Shown here one piece after another: positions 56,829-64,000 of a stretch of 64,000 nt of DNA (positions are counted from its first letter, which is position 1; each line of letters begins with the position of its first letter). The DNA is from Naematelia aurantialba (Eukaryota; Basidiomycota; Tremellomycetes; Tremellales; Naemateliaceae), in contig JAKFAO010000005.1 in NCBI GenBank assembly GCA_021527695.1, forward strand, positions 558,001 through 622,000, in the 5' to 3' direction. The notes beneath the pieces are model-generated. The model saw only the letters and a program-made list of their open reading frames with translations, did not search any database and was not told the DNA's origin. A program made the position numbers and the translations under genes.

Positions 56829-59553
56829 ATGTCGTCGTTATTCTTCTCGCGCCCGCATCTCCCTCCGAGCATCACCCACCCTATAGCATCATCTTCGCGG
56901 CTTCCGTCGCTCCCTCTTCCCCGCCGACGCGCCGCTGTCGTTGTGCAGAGCCGTTCGGCGCGGTCGGTGCCCGCCCGGCGACCGACAAAGGGCAACTATG
57001 GCGAGCAAATGATTCCCCGTGGCAGTCCCGAGTCTCTAGCGCGTATCAGAGCCCACCTCGATGCCGAGAACATCCGTCGCTTGGAAGCGTTGGACAGGGT
57101 CAGGCACCACTACCGTCCCCCGCCCGCGCACCGCGCGATAAATCCTTCACGGCCGCAGGTCTCTGATCTGCCCATCGGATACACCTTTTACCCCAATCAC
57201 CGAGACTTGCCAGTGCCTCCTGCGGACCCATTCCAAAAGGTGTATGTGTCCAAGATTCCAGCACCCTCGATCCCGCGCATGAGTTCGTTCCATTACCTGT
57301 TCCCTCCTAAACAGAAAGGCCGACCTCGACGCCATTACCAGCCGCCCGACCCGCATTCGCTAGCTTTTGTCGACGGTCTTACCGGCCACAAACTATACCG
57401 AGAGGAGATTCCCATCCAGGCTGCTTGGGCCAGTAATGGTCTGCGCTCAACCGGCGTGAAGAGGCATGATGTCGTGTGCATCTTTGGGCCCAACTCGCTC
57501 GAGTGGATCGGAGCGAATTTTGCGATCCTCGCAATGGAAGCCATCGTCTCACCAGTCAATGCATCGTAGTGAGTTGTCGCAAGATGTCATGTTCCTTTGG
57601 CTGTCCCTGAAACCTGACTGGCGGCGCTGACGCGGTATAGCAAGGCACACGAGTTGCTTCACCAGCTGGTCGACTCGAACGCCAAGGCCATCTTTGTCGC
57701 TCCGGCACTGTTGCCGGTCTTGGAGGAGGCCCTCGCCCAAGCTCCCGAAGGCTATGGCATCTCGCCGAGTCGCATCATCCTCCTCTGCCGACCAGAGCAG
57801 ATGCCTGTGGACACCCCGTATTATTGTCTCGAGCAAATGTGGAGAAAGGCGGCTGGCACGAGGCGCTTTGTCGGCGAGGAGGAAAATATCACCGGCTACT
57901 TGTGCTATTCGAGCGGAACAACCGGAAAAGCCAAGGGTGTAGAGACGAGCCATCACAACATGACGACCCAGCTACAGCTCCTCTCCACAGTCTACCACAA
58001 GCTTTACCCTTCCGATCGCATTCTGGGTGTCCTCCCTTTCAGCCACATCTACGGACTCACCCTCCTGACTCACTTTCCCCTGCTGACCGGCACGCCCGTC
58101 GTCATTCTGCCTAAATGGGACGAGGTGCAAGTGCTAGATGCTATCCAAAAGGTGCGTCCCACTCTGTTCTCTGCAACTCCAGCTGCACCACTCTAGTCCC
58201 GAGGCGTCGAGCGAGATGCGTCGGTGCCTGACCCTTCGGTGTAGTACAAGATCACTTGGGGGATAATGGTGCCACCCATGATGATCTCGCTGCTCAACTC
58301 GGAGCACTTTCGCAAGTTCGACCTGACGAGTCTCAAAGGTGTCCAGACGGGCGCCGCCCCCTGCTCGGTCGACCTGATCAAGGCATTCGAGTCTCGGTTC
58401 CCCACGAAACGTCAAGTCCCACAGTTCGGAATTCCCGAACAGGCCATCCCAACCTGTCGCGTCACGCAGGGATACGGGCTGACCGAGACCACCCCGGTCA
58501 CGCATGTCATGACGCTCCCTGAAGGGATCCGGCATCCCGGTTCGATAGGGCAGATCGCCCCCACCCTCCACGCGCGGCTGGTCCATCCCGAGACGGGCAA
58601 GGACGTCGCCGTCGGCGAGCCGGGGGAGCTCTGGGTCCGCGGAGCGAGCGTCATGAAGGGCTATTGGAAGAATCAGGAGGCTACCCTCGATGCGTTTGCC
58701 CCAGGTGGATGGTTCAAGACGGGAGATATCGCGACGGTCGACTCGGACGGGTACTTTTAGTGCGTCCTCTTGCGAGCTATCCTGACGTGTGCTGATCGGC
58801 GGTAGTATCGTGGATCGACTCAAGGAGCTGATCAAGTACAAGGGCTACCAGGGTGGGTCGAGAGTTGCCGTCTTCTCGTGCCCGGTCATCCCATAATGTG
58901 TCTTGCGCCGGTGTCTTGCGCATAATGTGTCTTGCGCCGGTGTCTTGCGCATAATGTCTCTTCTGCGCCGGTGTCCACCCTCTCCCTCCTCCGTCTGTGC
59001 CCGTACTGTATCATGTGCTCGTGCTCGTACCTGTCACATGCGTATGCCCACACCAATACCCTCTCCTATCCAAGCTTCACTCGCCCTCTGTGCTATCTCT
59101 GCTGTGCGCACCCTGCTGATTATCACAGTCCCCCCTGCCGACCTGGAAGCGACGCTTCTCACCCACCCGCGCATAGCAGACGCCGGCGTGATTGGCATCT
59201 ACTCGCCGACGCAGGCCACCGAGCTGCCGCGGGCGTACATCGTCCCCAAGGGCGGACTCGACGCCTTCTCGCCGCGGGAGATATCGGCCCTCGAGGCCGA
59301 GGTCGCCCAGTGGGTCGACTCGCGCGTGGCCAACCACAAGCGCCTGCGCGGCGGCGTGGTCTGTGTCCCCGCGATACCCAAGTCCCCCAGCGGCAAGATC
59401 TTGCGAAAAGACCTCAGGGAGCGCGCAAGAGCCGAGCTGGGCGACGAGGCCATCGCCGCACTGGGGACGCGTCAGCCCACGACCACATCCACGTCCCAGC
59501 CTCCGCCTGCACCGGAAACGACAAATACGGACGCCCCCGACGCACAGTCATGA
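56829..59553 (+). CDS. 4-coumarate-CoA ligase-like acyl-CoA synthetase
   Basis: Adenylate-forming ligase that activates a carboxylic acid through acyl-AMP to acyl-CoA; the acid is unknown. The ATG at 56829 (MSSLFFSRPHLPPS) gives an Arg/Pro-rich N-terminal extension of about 150 residues before the family's usual start (VYVSKIPAPSIPRMSSFHYL). Core motifs: HDVVCIFGPNSLEWIGANFA, the phosphate loop CYSSGTTGKAKGVETSH, VLPFSHIYGLTLLTHFPLLT, ITWGIMVPPMMISLL, GYGLTETTPVTHVM, GELWVRGASVMKGYW, GGWFKTGDIATVDSDGYF, YIVDRLKELIKYKGYQ and the catalytic Lys region PKSPSGKILRKDLRERARA. In frame between the A4 and A5 motifs is an extra ~20-residue stretch. The 276-nt intron 58853-59128 holds a 29-bp repeat. 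No PTS1 at the end (DAQS). Confidence 0.92.
58892..58975. repeat. 29-bp tandem repeat in the acyl-CoA ligase intron
   Basis: Nearly three copies of a 29-bp unit beginning CATAATGTGTCTTGCGCCGG, starting at 58892, 58921 and 58950; the third is diverged. It lies wholly inside the intron 58853-59128. Confidence 0.93.
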
Positions 59554-60121
59554 GCGCGCTGCACGGGCGTGCCGAGCTGGAACATCCATACTGTGCTAGG
59601 ACCGACGGCCCAACAACCTTTTCCTTCCGTTTATTCATCGAATCGCAGACATTGGCATTGCATCTTCGCCGAGGTCATCTGGCGTAGCTCTCGGATCAGT
59701 ATCAAAAGCGTGGTCAGTAGAAAGCAGATGTCTTGCCCTCGTGAGCAGATATCTCGCATCTCATAAGCAGATATCTCGCATCTCATAAGCAGATATCTCG
59801 CACCTCATGCATCTCCCACCTTGATCGTTCTCTGACCAGTGCGTTACGGCTTACTGGCGCGATGGGATTGTCGAGGCACCAGATAGGGCTCGGGTACAGG
59901 TCGTGACGACTGGCCGTGCACCCAGAAACCAGGACATACTGGTATTGACGATTGTCCCATCTGACGCAGACGGTATTCACACCATGCTGCATGTGTTCCT
60001 TCCTACTCACACTCCCCCATGGCGTCGCGACCGTATATGTGTGATTCCCTAATGGACTGGCTGGAGAGTATACCGACTGGACCATTTCGTCCACAATCGA
60101 CGACCTCCAACGAACCTGGTC
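59554..60121. other. Convergent intergenic region with a 22-bp repeat
   Basis: About 570 bp between the ends of the acyl-CoA ligase and the DUF7923-like gene. Apart from the 22-bp repeat at 59744-59809 I see nothing more than the two 3' ends. Confidence 0.55.
59744..59809. repeat. Three-unit 22-bp tandem repeat
   Basis: Units at 59744, 59766 and 59788, each with AGCAGATATCTCGCA followed by TCTCAT; the third varies. The core AGATATCT is a palindrome. Located past the acyl-CoA ligase stop. Confidence 0.93.
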
Positions 60122-63100
60122 CTATTTGGACCCGAATGTTCGATCGCTACTCCTGCCTGCCGCGCCTTCGATCGACATGACTCTCGCTGGCCGTGCCCCG
60201 AGCGGCGTCCTGTTGGGGTTGGTGCTCGAATTCCCACTCATAGCGGCGCGCTGCTTCCATCCGCCCATCCGCTTTCCGGGAGGGCTAGAAAGAGATGTGC
60301 TCCTGGTCGCTAGACTAGGCGTGCGGGAGGAGCTTAGCCGTGACTTCGTGTCGTCGTCGGCGCTGCTGATCTGCACCGGCCGCTGCACGAACTGTACTGC
60401 TGAGTGCGGCAGTTCGACCGACGGTTCGTCTTCGTCGCTCTCGGGCGGGCTTTCTCCAATCGAGCCCTCAATCGCCACGTCGACTGGCACGACCATTCCT
60501 CGTCTGTATGCCTTTGGCCGCCGGGGAGTTGGAGAAGTTGCCAGGCGCCGAGTCTTGTCACGAGGCGTCGTTGGCGGAGAAGGAACCGAAGACTTAGGGG
60601 ACGCCGAAGTCGTGGTCGCGGACATCATGCTCTTGGATTCGAGGTACTGCTCCAGCAAGCTTCCGCCTCTGGCCGCAGGCCGAGCTGGCTGTTGCCTCCA
60701 AGGAGCCTTTGGTATGTCTGCATGGACAGATTGTACCGGCGACGGCGCTCGAGTGACTGTCTTGACAGTGGTGATTGTTGGTGTCGGAGACGCAGAGTGG
60801 CCTGGCAGAACGGCGGGTTCTGTGTGCATTTGGGGCTGAGGAGTGACGGCTCTGGAAACTGCAGACTGACCCAGCATTGTTTTCCATCTTAGTGGAGGCA
60901 TGGTGAACAGACAGTCCACGTAATACAGTCTGTCCATGCCTAGGACCAAGAACGGGTCACTTTCCGGGCGAGGAGTTGAGCGTGCAACCCAAAGCTTGTC
61001 CAAGTTCCTCTCTCTGCGAAGTGCGTCAAGTAGGTCCACGTAAGGATCGATCTGCCATCAGGTCACAATACCGGCCTCGACTCACCTGTGGTGCTGCCAG
61101 AAATATCATTTTACAGGATGGGATTTCGGCATACCATTGAATGTGGCCTAAATGTCAAGCCCTTAACTGCCCGAATCAAGTATGGCTCACCTTTTATCTT
61201 GTCTGAGCAAGCTCGGCCTACGGCATCGATAACATTGACGAGTGCACTGTGGTCGGTAAGACCATCTAGGAATCGCCAAAAGTCGCCACTGTTGTCAATT
61301 ATGCTGGCCTGCGAGTATTCAGCCGCCTACCAGCACGTCAGGACCACTCACCTGTCGAAGCTCCTTTATGGTAATCTCCTGTCGATGCATGAGAGACTCT
61401 TTAGTGTTTTCCACTCACCACGTCCAGAAAGAGTTGAATTGAGAATGTTTTGAGCTGCTTGGAGGTGCTTCCCCACAGAAACCGGCAGAGCTCAGCCACG
61501 CGTTCAACAAGAATCTCTGCCATCCTTCCGCCTTGACTGTCAGTCATGTTTCTATTAGGGACTCACCTCCCTCGTACCCCTGCTGGATCAGCTGAGAATT
61601 GAACTATCACCGTCAGCCAGCGGTGTAGTGGCAAAAAATACCAACGAGTCGGCTGTCCCCCTCCAGCAGGATCGTGACGAATGTCTCGTGCTACCCTTTG
61701 TCAACTACATCAACAGACGGGGGTGTCGCAATACATCGGTTGTCTTAGCATGCAATTTCTTCAGACGTTCACACTCCTTCTCCACCTTCATATATCGTTC
61801 CAGCAGTTGATGATCTCGCTTGTCCCACGAGTCTTTCTGATCGCCAAGGAGTTTGCAATGGATTTCCATCTGTGCCAGCTTCTTGGTGGTCTCTTCGAGA
61901 TCTCGTCTGAGCGCCAGGTACACCATGCCAGAGTCCGCCTCAGAGGAGTCTCGGCCTCCAGTCTGATACCTCTGTGGCTGCTGGCGCGTTCTTATCGTTG
62001 ACTGTTCCGATACCTCGAGATTTAGCATTTCGAGACCTACTTCGACCTGGGCGTAGGTGTTACTATCCACGGAAGAGCTCGCTTCGCTGAAACATGGGTT
62101 AATCATTGGCTGGCTACACTAGCTCACCCGTACATCCGCTTCAGTCTGTCCAGGTCCTCTTCCCAATCCATGGCGAATGCGTTGTAAGCGCTTTTGAACG
62201 CTCGTAGTCTGTCCTGAAGAAAGTTTATGACCCCGCTGGCCTCCAGGTTGCCTTGTGAATCCGCCTGCGTGGGCGAGCGGGTGACATGGGGGATGTGACT
62301 ACGGCTCTCATGCTCGGTATCCTGATGTGATTCGGAGAGGTAGTCAGTTGACAGCTCCGACTTGATTTCGAAGTCGAAGCTTGTTTGACCGGTCTCTTCC
62401 TCGCTGTAGGACTGCACCGGGACGGCGTCCAGCGATGGGGAGCGTCTCGTCTCGTGTAGTTGTTCAGCCTTGGAAACTCCGTCGAGCGTCCTGTTTATAA
62501 TGCGGTCGATTTCATCTCTTGCGGTCTCAGAGGTCTGTGAGCATAAGACAGGTTAGGACATGTGCGGAGAAAAATGCCGCACCGTCTGTGTTTCCTGCCT
62601 TTCACCCGTAATTCCCCCCTCCTCTTCACTTGCTGGACTCTCGTCAGAATGCGTTCGCGCTTCTCCCTTTGCATCCTGGGCTTGAGGAGCTCTCATTTCC
62701 GAGGCATTACTAGTTTGCTTCAAAAAACTAGCAGCGGCGGACGCCGTGATCGGAGAATTCGCCACTTGATCCTGACGAGAATGCGTTGCAAGTCGCCCAG
62801 CATAACCACCACCGTCTCCCCAACTATCGTCCGCGCCATACCGGAGAGGAGATGATGGAGGGGAGGGCGTGTGCTCCAGCTGCGTCGGTGCTTCTGACGC
62901 CTCTTCAGTCCCACGCGAGGCGAAGGATGCTGGCGTCCCGCTTCGGATTCCGTGAACTTTGAGCACCGGCTCGTAAGGCGCTGCATCGGGGCTCAGGGTC
63001 TTCTTGCTCGAGAGCGAAGAGGCTGTCTTGCTCGAGGTCGACGGGGGAGACGGAATCGTATCATATGTGTCGGCTTTGGGAGGATGGAAAGAACCGTCCT

Positions 63101-63374
63101 GCCAAGTAGGCGAGTCCGCCGAACTGCTGGCCGTGGCTGGGAAAGAACGACCTGTACTCCCAACGTCCTTGATGTTCTGACCAGTACGATCAGGATGTAG
63201 GATGGGATACAGTTCCCAGATGTTTCCCGTACCCGAGGTTCTCGACCGCGAATGAGGGTAGACGGAGAACGTCGGTGAGACCGTCCGAGATGGGACGGGC
63301 GAGTCGGAAATATTGATGAGGCTCACCTCGTCGTCTCCCCGATGTGGGATTTCAGCCCCGGCCGAGGCATCCAT
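60122..63374 (-). CDS. Coiled-coil protein with DUF7923-like domain
   Basis: Unknown function. The start at 63374 (MDASAGAEIPHRGDDEV) opens a long Ser/Pro-rich amino half. A helical part follows (INFLQDRLRAFKSAYNAFAM; LALRRDLEETTKKLAQMEIH; QLLERYMKVEKECERLKKLH), a clear coiled coil. After introns comes a globular domain: HETFVTILLEGDSRL, LIQQGYEGGRMAEILVERVA, NSGDFWRFLDGLTDHSALVN, IDAVGRACSDKI, IPSCKMIFLAAPQIDPYVDL and FLVLGMDRLYYVDCLFTMPP. This order resembles DUF7923, which in many basidiomycete proteins precedes CCCH zinc fingers. Here no CCCH motif follows; a disordered basic tail ends RTFGSK at 60122. Eight or more short introns. The fold may be PIN/NYN-like, but that is inference. Confidence 0.72.
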
Positions 63375-64000
63375 GTCCTCCAGAGTTCACTCTGCGTGTC
63401 TGGTGTCACAGGGATAATAGGATAATGTCGGGCTGTAAAGTGCTGTAGGAAGGGAGAGCGCAGGAAGGAGAGAGAGACTGGAAGGAAACAGAAAAGAGCT
63501 GAACCCAGCACACGGGCCGCCGGTTTTCCTTCCCTCCTTCGCTCCGTTCTGTGTCCGTGATCAGTCTGTCGCACCAAATGGACCACTCGTGTCGAGGGGG
63601 AAATCGGGCAGTATCGAGCAGCTGCGGTTCTCTTCGACGAGCTTTAGTGTCTGTAGCCGTTGTGAAGACCGAGAAAGAAAGGAAAATCAGGACGGAATTG
63701 CCTCGCCTGCCGACAAGCCTCTGTCCTTTGGCTCTCGGACCTCGATCTGCATACTCGTGTATTCCGACACCTTGACGGGCTCTGCAACTCCAATGCAACT
63801 CGCCTCAACGGGCGAGCACAACGACTCGAACGCGAGGGGGGCAACTGCCGCTCTGAAGGTTAGTATTCCGATGCCAACCTAGCCGAGTGGATTCCTGCAT
63901 CATGGACACATGAATTCGCATCCACTCGGTCCCTTATGCACCATGGACACATGAAATCCCATCCACTCGGTTCCTACTGCATCATGCATCTCCATCACCT
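63375..64000. other. Upstream region at the window end
   Basis: 626 bp beyond the start of the DUF7923-like gene, with its promoter. Short open frames on both strands show no family features. It ends in a 41-bp repeat that may continue past the window. Confidence 0.5.
63897..63990. repeat. 41-bp tandem repeat at the window edge
   Basis: Units starting at 63897 and 63938, sharing CATGGACACATGAA and CATCCACTCGGT blocks, and a partial third starting at 63979. The array may extend beyond position 64000. Confidence 0.88.

Noticed and set aside
54795..59553. OYE plus acyl-CoA ligase as a secondary-metabolite cluster
   Set aside because: No polyketide or peptide synthase, terpene cyclase, P450 or transporter occurs in the window.
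60126..60839. Plus-strand open frame of 237 codons
   Set aside because: Exactly antisense to the disordered tail of the DUF7923-like gene; no domain or splice support.

Overview
The window is nuclear DNA from a fungus, most likely a basidiomycete yeast of the Tremellomycetes type. The evidence is dense two-strand gene packing, protein genes cut by many short GT-AG introns (mostly 30-70 nt, often with a CTGAC/CTAAC branch site), and the gene content: an ER Hsp70 ending in HDEL, D-arabinono-lactone oxidase, a fungal acetate kinase, Dbf4 and Kin28. The lineage is inference; the eukaryotic and fungal assignment follows from introns and protein families. I found no tRNA, rRNA, CRISPR array, recognisable intact transposon or virus.

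Layout. 1-9.3 kb (all minus): CDC50 flippase subunit (cut by the window edge), KIN28 (TFIIH kinase), a bZIP factor, and mitochondrial isoleucyl-tRNA synthetase. 9.6-19.1 kb: an unusual gene fusing an RNase H-like domain to an RRM (minus), MIC10 (minus), an M50B-like membrane metalloprotease (plus), a frameshifted DUF1264/OBAP-like pseudogene (plus), and ALO1 (plus). 19.2-29.2 kb (minus): an ERCC6L2/Rad26-like SNF2 translocase, DBF4 and KAR2/BiP. 29.7-36.4 kb: SPC3 (divergent from KAR2), a 58-residue MG-starting hydrophobic protein, a SUMO-like protein, ILV6, and a Kre9/Knh1-like GPI protein. 36.9-45 kb (plus): a very large MMS22/Mus7 gene and a mitochondrial TPR protein with minisatellites in its introns. 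45.8-54.1 kb: a disordered protein, a mitochondrial acyl-CoA dehydrogenase divergent from acetate kinase, and a small cysteine-rich protein. 54.8-63.4 kb: an old yellow enzyme, a 4CL-like acyl-CoA ligase and a coiled-coil DUF7923-like protein.

Functional themes. Several genes act in genome maintenance (KIN28, ERCC6L2-like, DBF4, MMS22), in mitochondria (ISM1, MIC10, the TPR protein, the acyl-CoA dehydrogenase; ALO1 is known from yeast at the outer membrane) and in the ER (KAR2 and SPC3, which share one intergenic promoter). The dehydrogenase and acetate kinase also share a promoter of about 240 bp. There is no sign of a secondary-metabolite cluster or a horizontally acquired island.

The most unusual items are the RNase H-RRM fusion, the three-repeat cysteine-rich protein, the MG-starting 58-residue protein, a MIC10 gene with a 12-nt microexon, and a recurring pattern of locus-specific tandem repeats lodged inside otherwise uncommonly long introns. 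Exon joins were worked out by hand from splice signals and reading frame, so boundaries are provisional.
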